Positions 1 to 7,669 of a stretch of 33,145 bases of DNA are shown in pieces (position 1 is the stretch's first letter; each line of letters opens with the position of its first letter). Made by a program: the position numbers and the translations under genes. The notes under the pieces are model-generated. The model ran no database searches. It saw nothing but the letters and a program-made list of their open reading frames with translations, and had not been told where the DNA came from. The DNA is from Actinomycetes bacterium. GTDB lineage: Bacteria; Actinomycetota; Thermoleophilia; Gaiellales; Gaiellaceae. The stretch is taken from assembly GCA_025358355.1 (NCBI GenBank), contig JANYJX010000013.1:1-33145 (forward strand), written 5' to 3'.

Positions 1-378
1 CGCGCCCCCCCGCCGCGCCCGCGGCTCGATTTCGCCGTTGCTGATGCGCCAGGCGGCGATCGCGTCGGTCCGCAGCGTGTAGATCAGATACGGCTTGCCG
101 CCCCACAGTCCGATGTTCTCGACATCGGTGCGCGATGGGCGCGGCGGCGACGAGAGGTGCGAGTGGAAGACCGCCAGCTCGTAGCCGTCGTCCTCGAGGA
201 ACCAGGTTTCGGGCGGGACCTCGAGCTCGAAGCGGTACGGCGATGCTGCTGCGTTTCGCCCTGCGATGTAGCGCTCCGCGACGCCGTCTTGGAGGACAAC
301 GAGGCCGCACGCCTCGTTCGGCTGCTCGGCCAGCGCGTGCTCGACGAGCGCGCTCCGGACGGCAGCGGGAATCACCAC
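1..378 (-). CDS. mec: Mec-type JAMM/M67 metalloprotease, C-terminus cut by window edge
   Basis: Zinc metalloprotease of the JAB1/MPN/Mov34 (M67) family. In Mycobacterium, Mec releases cysteine from the CysO-cysteine adduct. About 126 codons are visible with no stop before the window edge. The full JAMM signature is present: a glutamate near residue 22 (context NEACGL), HSH at 72-74, Ser82 and Asp85, i.e. HxH-x7-S-x2-D. There is no ATG. Two adjacent GTG codons (378 and 375) overlap the cysM stop, and GGAGA at 393-389 sits 10 nt before the GTG at 378, which I chose. It is the last visible gene of the E1-cysO-cysM-mec operon. The family match is certain; the cysteine-releasing role rests on context. 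Confidence 0.9.
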   Translation of the reverse strand, partial: MVIPAAVRSALVEHALAEQPNEACGLVVLQDGVAERYIAGRNAAASPYRFELEVPPETWFLEDDGYELAVFHSHLSSPPRPSRTDVENIGLWGGKPYLIYTLRTDAIAAWRISNGEIEPRARRGGA

Positions 379-1307
379 CAGACGGTTTTCTCCATCGATG
401 TCTCGACATCGGCCGTGTCCCAGAAGTCGGCGGAGAGGTACTTCCAGCCGGCGTCTGCAAGGACGCACACCACAACGCCGTCGTCCAGTTCGTCGGCCAG
501 CTTGCGCGCGACGTGGACGACAGCGCCGGCCGAGACACCGCCGAAGACGCCTTCCAGATCGAGCAGCGTATGCAACCCGGCGACCGACTCCGCGTTCGAG
601 ACGAGCACCTTCCGATCGAGCTTCGCGACGTCGAGAATCGGTGGCACGTAGCCGTCGGCAAGCGAGCGGAGCCCCATCACAGGGTCGCCCGGCAACGGCT
701 CGGCAGCGGCGACGACGACGTCGGGGAACGACTCTCGCAGGCGATCGCCGGTTCCCATCAGCGTGCCGCCGGTGCCGAGCCCGGCGACGAGCACGTCGAC
801 GCGATCGAGCGCCTCGGCGATCTCCGCGCCGGTGCCCTCGTAGTGGGCGCGCGGGTTCGCATCGTTGCCGTACTGGAAAGGCATGAACAGGTCGGGGTCG
901 CGCTCCGCCAGCTCGAGAGCCATGCGCACCGCGCCGTTCGAGCCCTCGTCGGCCGGCGAGAAGATGATGTCAGCGCCGTACAGGCGCAGCACGCGGATCC
1001 GCTCGGCGGTCGCGTTCTCCGACATCACGCACGTCAGCGGGTAGCCCTTGAGCTTCGCGACGAGCGCAAGCGAGATGCCCGTGTTGCCGCTCGTCGGCTC
1101 GAGCAGCCGCCGGCCGGGCTCCAGGTCTCCCGATGCCTCGGCGGTCTCGATCATCGCCTTCGCGACGCGATCCTTGATCGAGCCGGTCGGGTTTTGCCCT
1201 TCGAGCTTCGCGTACAGCCGGACGCTCGATTTCGGTGAGAGGCGGCGCAGCTCGACGAGCGGCGTGTTGCCGACGAGCGAGAGCAGGTTGTCGGCGGTCT
1301 TCAGCAT
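372..1307 (-). CDS. cysM: CysM-type PLP-dependent cysteine synthase (CysO-dependent)
   Basis: Fold-type II PLP enzyme of the cysteine synthase family, 311 aa. The PLP lysine lies in GSIKDRVA (Lys45), the substrate loop is PTSGNTGIS (about 71-79), and a phosphate-binding GLGTGGT loop follows. Its closest functional model is mycobacterial CysM, which uses O-phosphoserine and the thiocarboxylate of CysO rather than free sulfide. The adjacent cysO and mec genes support that assignment over a CysK role. The ATG at 1307 overlaps the cysO stop by 7 bp, so translation is probably coupled. A reading frame continues upstream, but that stretch belongs to cysO and the E1 gene. Substrate preference is inferred from context, not from residues. 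Confidence 0.93.
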   Translation of the reverse strand: MLKTADNLLSLVGNTPLVELRRLSPKSSVRLYAKLEGQNPTGSIKDRVAKAMIETAEASGDLEPGRRLLEPTSGNTGISLALVAKLKGYPLTCVMSENATAERIRVLRLYGADIIFSPADEGSNGAVRMALELAERDPDLFMPFQYGNDANPRAHYEGTGAEIAEALDRVDVLVAGLGTGGTLMGTGDRLRESFPDVVVAAAEPLPGDPVMGLRSLADGYVPPILDVAKLDRKVLVSNAESVAGLHTLLDLEGVFGGVSAGAVVHVARKLADELDDGVVVCVLADAGWKYLSADFWDTADVETSMEKTVWW

Positions 1308-1576
1308 GAGCCACCGGCCATCGCGGGCAGGAGGATCAGCGTCTGGCCATCGGCTACGGCCGTATCGAGCCCTTGCAGAGTGCGCACGTCCTCGCCACCG
1401 AGGTAGACGTTGACGAACGGTGCGACGCCGCCATCCTCGAGCAGCTGCGCGCCGAGCGCCGGAAAGCGTGCGGCCAGATCCTCGAGCAACTCGCGCACCG
1501 TGGCGCCGTCGGCCTCGACCTGCCGCTCGCCGCCGACCTCGCCGCGTAGCGTGGGAGGGATGCGAACCGCGGTCAT
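1301..1576 (-). CDS. cysO: CysO-like ubiquitin-fold sulfur carrier protein ending GGSC
   Basis: Small MoaD/ThiS-fold protein, 91 aa, with the family pattern FVNVYL near residues 54-59 and a C-terminal LLPAMAGG. Carriers of this family are adenylated by an E1-like enzyme at the terminal glycine and converted to a thiocarboxylate that donates sulfur, here presumably to CysM. The di-glycine (88-89) is not terminal: Ser90 and Cys91 follow, so the protein as encoded could not be adenylated without trimming. The ATG at 1576 shares ATGA with the E1 stop, which fixes this start over an in-frame one 30 bp upstream. Function is from family and neighbours. Confidence 0.9.
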   Translation of the reverse strand: MTAVRIPPTLRGEVGGERQVEADGATVRELLEDLAARFPALGAQLLEDGGVAPFVNVYLGGEDVRTLQGLDTAVADGQTLILLPAMAGGSC

Positions 1577-2775
1577 GACGCGACCCCGCGGCCGGCCAAG
1601 TTGCAAAATTGCACGTAGTCGATGTACTCCGTGATCGTCGGGTGCTCACCGCACACCGGGCAGGTTGGATCGTGCTTCACGCTCACCTCATCGAAGGTCG
1701 TATGGAGGGCGTCGAACAGCAGCAGACGGCCGGTCAGCGACTCGCCGATGCCGAGGATCAGCTTCAGCGCCTCGCTTGCCTGCAGCGAGCCGACGATGCC
1801 GGGAAGAACACCAAGGACGCCGCCTTCCGAGCAGCTCGGTGCGAGCTCCGGCGGCGGCGGCGAGGGGAAGAGGCAGCGATAGCAGGGTCCGGCTCCGGGC
1901 TCAAACACGGTGACCTGACCCTCGAATCGGTAGATCGAGCCATGGACGACTGCGATGTTGTGCCAGATCGACGCGTCGTTGACGAGGTAGCGCGTGGGGA
2001 AGTTGTCGGCGCCGTCGACGATGACATCCCAGCCGGCACCGATGATGCGCTCGACGTTGTCGGAGGTCAGCCGCTCCTCGTACGGGATCACTGTGACATC
2101 CGGGTTGAGCGCCTCGATCGTCTGCTTCGCGGAGAGCACCTTCGGCTCGCCGAGCCGGTCGGTTGAGTGGACGATCTGGCGCTGCAGGTTCGAGTCGTCG
2201 ACGACATCTGCATCGACGATGCCGAGTGTCCCGACACCCGCGGCCGCGAGATAGAGAGAGGCAGGTGAGCCGAGCCCGCCCGCGCCGATCAGCAGCACGC
2301 GCGCGTCGAGCAGCTTCTTCTGGCCCTCGTCGCCAACCTCGGGGATCAGCAGATGACGGCTGTAGCGCGAGCGCTGCGCCGCGGTCAGTGTCTTCGGTGT
2401 CGTGAAGTCGTAGCCGTTGCGCTTCCAGTCGGTGAAGCCGCCCGCGACCGACGTGACATCGGTGTAGCCGAGCTCGGCAAGCGCCTTTGCTGCGAACGCC
2501 GATCGCGAACCGACGGCGCAGTAGACGAAGATCTCGCGCTCCTTGTCGGGGACGAGGCTCTCGATGCGCGATTCGAGGTTGCCGCGCGAAATGTGGACGG
2601 CGCCGGGAATATGGCCTTCCTGCCACTCGTCGAGCTCGCGCACATCGAGGAACAGGGGCGCGGCCTGTATTGCGTCGGACCGTGCCGAATCGCCGAAACG
2701 CTCGTGCGCCTCGGGGGTGCCGATCTCGTCGACCTCGGCCTTGATCTGTGCGAGATGTTCTCTGTAGGTCGGCAT
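1573..2775 (-). CDS. Rhodanese-MoeB/ThiF E1-like sulfur carrier adenylyltransferase
   Basis: 400-aa fusion. Residues about 15-120 form a rhodanese domain with active-site loop CAVGSRS (Cys86). Residues about 130-390 form a ThiF/MoeB-type E1 domain with ATP-binding GAGGLGS (164-170), zinc-binding CxxC pairs at 298-301 and 372-375, and a conserved cysteine in SCSEGGVLG (Cys315). It should adenylate the CysO C-terminus and supply sulfur through the rhodanese cysteine. In mycobacterial MoeZ the rhodanese lies at the C-terminus, so the domain order here is reversed. The ATG at 2775 is preceded by AGGAAAG. It leads the operon and overlaps cysO by 4 bp. It could also serve MoaD or ThiS carriers. Confidence 0.92.
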   Translation of the reverse strand: MPTYREHLAQIKAEVDEIGTPEAHERFGDSARSDAIQAAPLFLDVRELDEWQEGHIPGAVHISRGNLESRIESLVPDKEREIFVYCAVGSRSAFAAKALAELGYTDVTSVAGGFTDWKRNGYDFTTPKTLTAAQRSRYSRHLLIPEVGDEGQKKLLDARVLLIGAGGLGSPASLYLAAAGVGTLGIVDADVVDDSNLQRQIVHSTDRLGEPKVLSAKQTIEALNPDVTVIPYEERLTSDNVERIIGAGWDVIVDGADNFPTRYLVNDASIWHNIAVVHGSIYRFEGQVTVFEPGAGPCYRCLFPSPPPPELAPSCSEGGVLGVLPGIVGSLQASEALKLILGIGESLTGRLLLFDALHTTFDEVSVKHDPTCPVCGEHPTITEYIDYVQFCNLAGRGVAS

Positions 2776-2785
2776 TACTTTCCTG

Positions 2786-2815
2786 AATATAGCAACCTGC
2801 GGTGTGATCTCCCAA
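2786..2815 (-). promoter_or_regulatory. Promoter of the sulfur-carrier cysteine operon
   Basis: On the minus strand, TTGGGA (2815-2810), an 18-bp spacer and TATATT (2791-2786) resemble a sigma-70 promoter. The -10 ends 10 nt before the ATG at 2775, so the leader would be only a few bases, although AGGAAAG lies in between. Confidence 0.55.
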
Positions 2816-2873
2816 GAGCTTCCGGGAAGGCAGTAGACGCTCGAACGCACCGCGCCGCAACGATGTTCCCGGC

Positions 2874-2879
2874 TACATT
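2874..2879 (+). promoter_or_regulatory. -10 element (TACATT) of leaderless type
   Basis: TACATT ends 7 nt before the GTG at 2887, with no Shine-Dalgarno. The spacing matches the pattern seen at about a dozen other starts in the window and is the reason for preferring GTG 2887 over ATG 2863. Confidence 0.5.
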
Positions 2880-2886
2880 CGGCGGC

Positions 2887-3858
2887 GTGACTCCGAAGGC
2901 TCGTGTGATCGTGATCGTGTCGGCAATTGCCCTCGTGTTGGGCGGCGTCGTCGTCGTGTTCGCAGCACACTCCGGCGGCGAGCCGCCGTCGCTTGCGAGT
3001 GGGCTCAAGCCACGATCCGGCGCGCCGCCGCTAGCCCTCGATCTTGGCGTTCGCGTCGATCCCGAAGCCGTTGATCTACGTCGCGCGCTGAGCCTGTACG
3101 ACGGAAGCCACCGCCAGCAAGCCGCCGGCGTGTTCGCGGTCTACCACTCGCTCGAAGCACAGGTTGGGCAGGCGCTCGCGGCGTGGCCGGCGGGTTCGCT
3201 GGCGCGACTGACGGCGCTAGCGGCAGCCCATCCGCGAAGTGGCCTCGTTGCCGTGAACCTCGGCTTAGCGCAGTTCTGGGCGGGCCGGCCGGGGTCGGAG
3301 GTGGCGTGGCGGCACGCGGCTGCCGTCCAGCCTGATTCGTCGTACGCCGTCACGGCGAACAACTTGCTGTACCCGCGCTTCAACCGGAACCTGCCGACGT
3401 TTGTCTCGGCCGAAGCTGTGCCTGCGGGGTTGACCGGGAAGTCGCCGCCGGCGCAGCTTGCGATTCTCCGTCGGAATGCTGCGAGCGGGACAGCCACGCA
3501 GAAGCTCCTCTACGGCGTCGCGCTCCAGACACTGTTCCGTCCGGTGTCGGCGCGGCGCGAGTTTGATGCGGCCGCGCGTCTGGCGCCGAACGATCCCGAG
3601 ACGCTGACCGCCGCGGCCGTGGCTCGTTTCGACAAAGGGAAGCTGTCGGCGTCGTTCTCGCGCCTCGGCCCGCTCACACGGCGGTTCCCGCACGCGGCGA
3701 CTGTCCGTTTTCACCTCGGTTTGCTGTTGCTTTGGACAGGAGCGGTGAAAGCGGCGGAGAAGCAGCTGCGCCTCGCGACGACCGTTGAGCCGGGATCGCC
3801 GCTCGCGCTCGAGGCAACGCGCTTTCTCACGACGTTGCAAGGGGTTGCCTCGCCGTGA
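2887..3858 (+). CDS. Membrane-anchored TPR-like repeat protein
   Basis: 323 aa. A single hydrophobic segment near residues 6-27 (VIVIVSAIALVLGGVVVVF) anchors the protein or acts as a signal. The rest is Ala/Leu/Arg-rich helical sequence with TPR-like units, for example around ARREFDAAARLAPNDPETL and AEKQLRLATTVEPGSPLAL, in which a P-x-S/D turn follows a helix pair. TPR proteins scaffold protein complexes; no catalytic motif is visible and the partner is unknown. It is divergent from the cysteine operon and lies just upstream of the sigma-factor promoter. ATG 2863 in the same frame is an alternative start adding eight residues. Confidence 0.75.
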   Translation: MTPKARVIVIVSAIALVLGGVVVVFAAHSGGEPPSLASGLKPRSGAPPLALDLGVRVDPEAVDLRRALSLYDGSHRQQAAGVFAVYHSLEAQVGQALAAWPAGSLARLTALAAAHPRSGLVAVNLGLAQFWAGRPGSEVAWRHAAAVQPDSSYAVTANNLLYPRFNRNLPTFVSAEAVPAGLTGKSPPAQLAILRRNAASGTATQKLLYGVALQTLFRPVSARREFDAAARLAPNDPETLTAAAVARFDKGKLSASFSRLGPLTRRFPHAATVRFHLGLLLLWTGAVKAAEKQLRLATTVEPGSPLALEATRFLTTLQGVASP

Positions 3859-3868
3859 GGGATTTCCT

Positions 3869-3897
3869 TTGACGTAGCCGACGGCTGTGGCTAGCGT
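3869..3897 (+). promoter_or_regulatory. Sigma-70-type promoter of the sigma factor gene
   Basis: TTGACG (3869-3874), a 17-bp spacer, then TAGCGT (3892-3897). This is the best two-box promoter in the window. Transcription would start near 3904, leaving about 20 nt of leader containing AAGGGG (3913-3918) before the CTG at 3925. Confidence 0.7.
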
Positions 3898-3924
3898 GAC
3901 AGCCCACGGACGAAGGGGATCGAC

Positions 3925-5010
3925 CTGACTGTTGCGGATCCCGAGAGCACGGCTCGCGGCCCTGTCGATTTGCTCGATACCGACGAGGCGCGGACACTCC
4001 TCGAAGCCGGCCGCGTAACGGGCCGACTCGACGCCGAGGAGATCACGATCGCGCTCGACGAGCTCGACCTCGAGCCCGGCCAAATGGACGAGTTCTATGC
4101 GGCTCTCGAGGACGCTCAGATTGAGGTCATCCCACGTCCCGAGGAGGAGGTCGAGAAGGCGCCGGACTTCGAAGCGAGCGCCGAGGTTTCGACCGACACG
4201 CTGCAGCTCTTCCTCAAGGACATCGGCCGGGTTCCGCTGCTGACAGCAGCGCAGGAGGTGGAGCTCGCGAAGCGGATCGAACGCGGTGAGCACATCGCGA
4301 AGCAGGCGATGGTCGAGGCCAATCTGCGCCTTGTCGTCTCGATCGCGAAGCGCTACCGGAATCAGGGACTGCCGTTCCTGGACCTGATTCAGGAGGGGAC
4401 GATTGGGCTCGTTCGCGCCGCCGAGAAGTTCGACTGGCGCAAGGGCTACAAGTTCTCGACCTATGCAACGTGGTGGATCCGCCAGGCCGTCGCCCGTGCG
4501 ATCGCCGACAAGGGTCGGACGATCCGGATGCCAGTGCACGTCGTCGAGAAGCTGAATCGCATCCATCGGTCGGAGCGGAAGCTGCGTGGCGAGCTGTCAC
4601 GCGAGCCGACGATCCCCGAGATAGCTCATGACCTCGATCTCTCGGTCGAGGAGGTCGAGCAGATCCGCCGTAGCGCACAAACGCCGGTGTCGCTCGAGAA
4701 GCCGGTTGGTGACGACGACGAGTCGGAGCTCGGGCACTTCATCACCGACAGCTCCGCGCCGCTACCCGATGAGGCGGCCGAGACGGCGCTGCGTCGCGAG
4801 GCGCTGCGAGCGATTCTCTTCAAGCTCTCCGATCGCGAGCGGCAGGTTCTAGAGCTGCGCTACGGGCTGGACGGGCAGCAGCCGCGGACGCTCGACGAGG
4901 TCGGTCGCGCGTTCAACGTCACGCGCGAGCGGATCCGCCAGATCGAGCACCAGAGCCTGAAGAAGCTTCGTGCCTTCGCGGAGTCAGAAGCAGTTCGCGA
5001 CGTCGCCTAA
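3925..5010 (+). CDS. Primary-type RNA polymerase sigma-70 factor
   Basis: Housekeeping-type sigma factor, about 361 aa. Region 1.1-like acidic sequence covers the first ~85 residues. Region 1.2 contains [12 protein letters not shown]. Region 2 contains [19 protein letters not shown] and [14 protein letters not shown], the core-binding and -10-binding parts. Region 3 is around [15 protein letters not shown]. Region 4.2 contains [20 protein letters not shown], the -35-binding helix-turn-helix. There is no in-frame ATG or GTG after the upstream stop at 3892. I chose CTG 3925 because AAGGGG lies 6 nt before it; TTG 3970, with no Shine-Dalgarno, would still keep most of region 1.1. The class is clear. 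Whether this is the sole primary sigma (RpoD/SigA) cannot be told from one window. Confidence 0.92.
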   Translation: MTVADPESTARGPVDLLDTDEARTLLEAGRVTGRLDAEEITIALDELDLEPGQMDEFYAALEDAQIEVIPRPEEEVEKAPDFEASAEVSTDTLQLFLKDIGRVPLLTAAQEVELAKRIERGEHIAKQAMVEANLRLVVSIAKRYRNQGLPFLDLIQEGTIGLVRAAEKFDWRKGYKFSTYATWWIRQAVARAIADKGRTIRMPVHVVEKLNRIHRSERKLRGELSREPTIPEIAHDLDLSVEEVEQIRRSAQTPVSLEKPVGDDDESELGHFITDSSAPLPDEAAETALRREALRAILFKLSDRERQVLELRYGLDGQQPRTLDEVGRAFNVTRERIRQIEHQSLKKLRAFAESEAVRDVA

Positions 5011-5012
5011 AA

Positions 5013-5030
5013 GGCGGGGCCAGCCTCGCC
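5013..5030 (+). repeat. Palindromic GC element, copy 1 (possible terminator)
   Basis: GGCGGGGC, a 2-nt centre CA, then GCCTCGCC: an 8-bp inverted repeat with one G-U pair in RNA, 2 nt after the sigma-factor stop. It resembles elements at 7654 and 8209. No T-tract follows. Confidence 0.5.
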
Positions 5031-5035
5031 CCTAC

Positions 5036-5041
5036 TAGACT
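5036..5041 (+). promoter_or_regulatory. -10 element (TAGACT) of leaderless type
   Basis: TAGACT ends 8 nt before the GTG start at 5050. No Shine-Dalgarno lies between them. Confidence 0.5.
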
Positions 5042-5049
5042 GCCGAGCC

Positions 5050-6387
5050 GTGGCGCGGTCGCATGAAACTCTTGTTGCCGAGCTCTCCGAGCTGATCGCG
5101 ATCCCGTCGATCAGCGCCGACCCGGCATACGGCGCGGATGTGCAGCTAGCGGCTGAATGGGTCGTCGCGAGAATCCGCGCGGCCGGTGGCAAGGCCGATG
5201 TCGTCGATTGGCACGGCAGCCCGCTTGCGATCGGTGAGGTGCGCGCGTCGACCGGCGCGGAATCGGCGCCGACGATCCTTGTCTACGCGCACTTCGATGT
5301 GCAGCCGCCCGACCCGCTCGAGCTCTGGGAGACGCCGCCATTTGAGCTGACCGAGCGCGACGGTTGGCTCTACGCGCGCGGCATCGCCGACGACAAGGCG
5401 CATTTGTTCATGCTCCTCGACGCGGCCACGTCGCTTGCTGCCGCCGGTGAGCTGCCGGTGAACGTGCGCTTCGCATGCGACGGGGAAGAGGAGACCAGCG
5501 GCGACTCGGTCGTCCAATGGCTCGAGCAGGACGCGCGCGGCGCGGACGCGGCGATCGTGCTCGACGGCGGGATGCTACGGCGGGATGTGCCGGCGGTTGA
5601 GATCGGGCTGCGCGGCGTCTGCTACTTCCATGTCACCGTCCGCACCGGCGAGCGCGACCTGCACTCCGGGATGTACGGGGGCGTCGCGCTCAACGCGCTG
5701 CACGCTCTGAATCTCGCTCTAGCTGGCGTTCTCGCGGGGCCGGACGGTCTGCTGCCGGAGCCGCTGCGCGCGGGGATCACGCCGCCGACCGAGGCTGAGC
5801 TCGCGAGCTGGGCGCAGCTGCCGAGCGGCGCCGAGGAGGTCGCTGGCCAGGGTGCGCGCGCGAAGGATCCGAGCGCGCTCCGCGAGTTCTACGTCCGGAC
5901 GTGGGCCGAGCCGGCGGTCGACATCAACGGCATCGAGGGCGGTTCGCCGCGGCTGCAGAAGACCGTGATTCCGGTCGAGGCCTCCGCGAATGTGTCGATG
6001 CGATTGGCGCCTGGGCAGCAGACTTCGGTCATCGTTCCCGAGTTCCAACGCCTCGTTCGCGAGGCCGCCCCGGCCGGCGCAGATGTCGACGTCCAGCTTT
6101 GGACGAGCTGCGAGCCGGGCCTCGTCGCGCCCGATTCGCCGGCGATCCGGATCGCGCAGGACGTGTTCGAGGAGACGGTTGGCAGACGACCGCTGCTCAT
6201 TCGCACCGGCGGTTCGATCCCGATCGTGACGACGTTCACCGCCCGCGGCATCCCGGCGATCGTCACCGGCTTCTCGTTGAGCGAGTCGAACGTCCACTCG
6301 CCGAACGAGCGGATCCCGGCCGAGTATCTCGACCTCGGTGCGCGAACCATTCGAGAGCTTTTCCTCCGACTTGCTCAGCTTGGCTAG
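5050..6387 (+). CDS. M20-family metallo-dipeptidase
   Basis: 445-aa zinc peptidase of the M20 (ArgE/DapE/CPG2-like) family, probably a cytosolic dipeptidase; no signal peptide is seen. Metal-binding motifs: VYAHFDVQP (His81, Asp83), ARGIADDK (bridging Asp near 114), GEEETSG (Glu147/148), an aspartate in VLDGG, and a late histidine in NVHSPNE. The dimerisation (lid) domain lies in the middle, around LHSGMYGG. The length is normal for the dipeptidase branch. It is followed by pepT with overlapping ends, so the two probably form a peptide-degradation unit. The exact substrate is not determined by the sequence. Confidence 0.92.
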   Translation: MARSHETLVAELSELIAIPSISADPAYGADVQLAAEWVVARIRAAGGKADVVDWHGSPLAIGEVRASTGAESAPTILVYAHFDVQPPDPLELWETPPFELTERDGWLYARGIADDKAHLFMLLDAATSLAAAGELPVNVRFACDGEEETSGDSVVQWLEQDARGADAAIVLDGGMLRRDVPAVEIGLRGVCYFHVTVRTGERDLHSGMYGGVALNALHALNLALAGVLAGPDGLLPEPLRAGITPPTEAELASWAQLPSGAEEVAGQGARAKDPSALREFYVRTWAEPAVDINGIEGGSPRLQKTVIPVEASANVSMRLAPGQQTSVIVPEFQRLVREAAPAGADVDVQLWTSCEPGLVAPDSPAIRIAQDVFEETVGRRPLLIRTGGSIPIVTTFTARGIPAIVTGFSLSESNVHSPNERIPAEYLDLGARTIRELFLRLAQLG

Positions 6388-7651
6388 CGCACCGTTCGTC
6401 ACGCCGCTGGCGGAGGAAATCGCCGCGGATGTGCTCGCGCGATTCCTGCGCTACATCCGCATCGACACGCAGTCGAACGTGGCAAGCAGCATGTATCCGA
6501 GCACGGCGAAGCAGCTCATTCTGTCGCGCATGCTTGTCGAGGAACTGCGCGAGATCGGGCTCGAAGACGCGCACCTGACCGAGCACGGCTACGTCTTCGC
6601 GACGCTGCCCGGCTCGGTCGCCGAACCGGTTGTCGGCTTGCTCGCGCACGTCGACACCTCCACGGAGTGCTCAGGCGAGGGCGTCTCGCCGATCCTCCAC
6701 GAGAGCTACAGGGGCGAGGTGATTGTGCTGCCCGGCGATCTGAGCCAGGTGATCGATCCGGCCGACACGCCCGAGCTTGCCGCGCGCGTCGGGCACGACA
6801 TCGTGACGAGCGATGGGACGACGTTGCTCGGCGCCGACGACAAGGCGGGCGTCGCCGAGATCATGGCGGCGGTCGCGTGGCTGGCGCGGCATCCCGAGAT
6901 CGCCCATGCGCCTGTGCGCATCGGATTCACGGTCGACGAGGAGGTGGCCCGCGGCACTGTCCATTTCGATCTCGACGAGTTCGGGGCCGCGCTCGCGTAC
7001 ACGCTCGATGGATCGGGTTTCGGCGTGCTCGAGTACGAGTCGTTCTCGGCGAAGGAAGTCACCATCACGATCCAGGGCCGCGGCACGCATCCGGGTACAG
7101 CAAAAGGGAAGCTGGTCAGCAGCCTCAAGCTGGCGGCCGATCTGGTCGCCGCGCTGCCGCGCGACGGCCTCTCGCCCGAGACGACCGAGGGTCGCGAAGG
7201 CTTCGTCCACCCGTCGCGGTTCAGCGGCACCGCCGAGGAGACGACGCTTGTCTTCATCGTGCGCGATCACGACGACGCCAAGCTCGACGAGCATGTCGCG
7301 CTGCTGCGCCGCCTCGCCGACGATGTCGTCGCGCGCGAGCCGCGGGCGCGTGTTCAGTTCGATGTCGAGTTCCAGTACCCGAATATGGGCCAGTCGATCG
7401 AGCAGCATCCGCGGGTTGTCGCGGCGGCGGTCGAGGCCTATCGCCGGATCGGGGTTGAGGCGGTGTTCGAGCCGATCCGCGGCGGCACCGATGGGTCGCG
7501 GCTGTCGGCTGCGGGCCTGCCGACGCCGAACCTCTTCACCGGCGGGCAGGACTACCACTCGCTGCGGGAGTGGGCGAGTGTCCAGGACATGGCTGCCGCA
7601 GCCGCGATGATCGTCGAGCTCGTGCAGGTCTGGGCCGAGCCCGAGTTGTAG
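6380..7651 (+). CDS. pepT: Peptidase T (tripeptide aminopeptidase)
   Basis: M20B-family zinc aminopeptidase that removes N-terminal residues from tripeptides in the cytosol. Motifs: RYIRIDTQS near the N-terminus, LLAHVDTS (metal His/Asp), GADDKAG (bridging Asp), TVDEEV (Glu-Glu), GRGTHPGTAKG in the lid domain, and the PepT-typical end IRGGTDGSRLS followed by NLFTGGQDYHS. About 423 aa, close to the family norm. The start is uncertain: TTG 6380 overlaps the dipeptidase stop by 8 bp, while GTG 6338 in the same frame gives 14 more residues; neither has a clear Shine-Dalgarno. It is co-oriented with the upstream dipeptidase. Confidence 0.9.
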   Translation: MASAPFVTPLAEEIAADVLARFLRYIRIDTQSNVASSMYPSTAKQLILSRMLVEELREIGLEDAHLTEHGYVFATLPGSVAEPVVGLLAHVDTSTECSGEGVSPILHESYRGEVIVLPGDLSQVIDPADTPELAARVGHDIVTSDGTTLLGADDKAGVAEIMAAVAWLARHPEIAHAPVRIGFTVDEEVARGTVHFDLDEFGAALAYTLDGSGFGVLEYESFSAKEVTITIQGRGTHPGTAKGKLVSSLKLAADLVAALPRDGLSPETTEGREGFVHPSRFSGTAEETTLVFIVRDHDDAKLDEHVALLRRLADDVVAREPRARVQFDVEFQYPNMGQSIEQHPRVVAAAVEAYRRIGVEAVFEPIRGGTDGSRLSAAGLPTPNLFTGGQDYHSLREWASVQDMAAAAAMIVELVQVWAEPEL

Positions 7652-7653
7652 AG

Positions 7654-7669
7654 GCGAGGCTTGACTCGC
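7654..7669 (+). repeat. Palindromic GC element, copy 3 (degenerate)
   Basis: GCGAG, a 6-nt loop, then CTCGC, directly after the pepT stop in the context GTAGAGGCGAGGC. It shares its left arm with the element at 8209. The TTG start proposed for the next gene lies within its loop. Confidence 0.35.

Noticed and set aside
135-1238. Long plus-strand frame opposite cysM and mec
   Set aside because: Antisense shadow of codon bias in a GC-rich genome; Arg/Ala-rich with no domain, and the minus-strand genes carry full family motifs.
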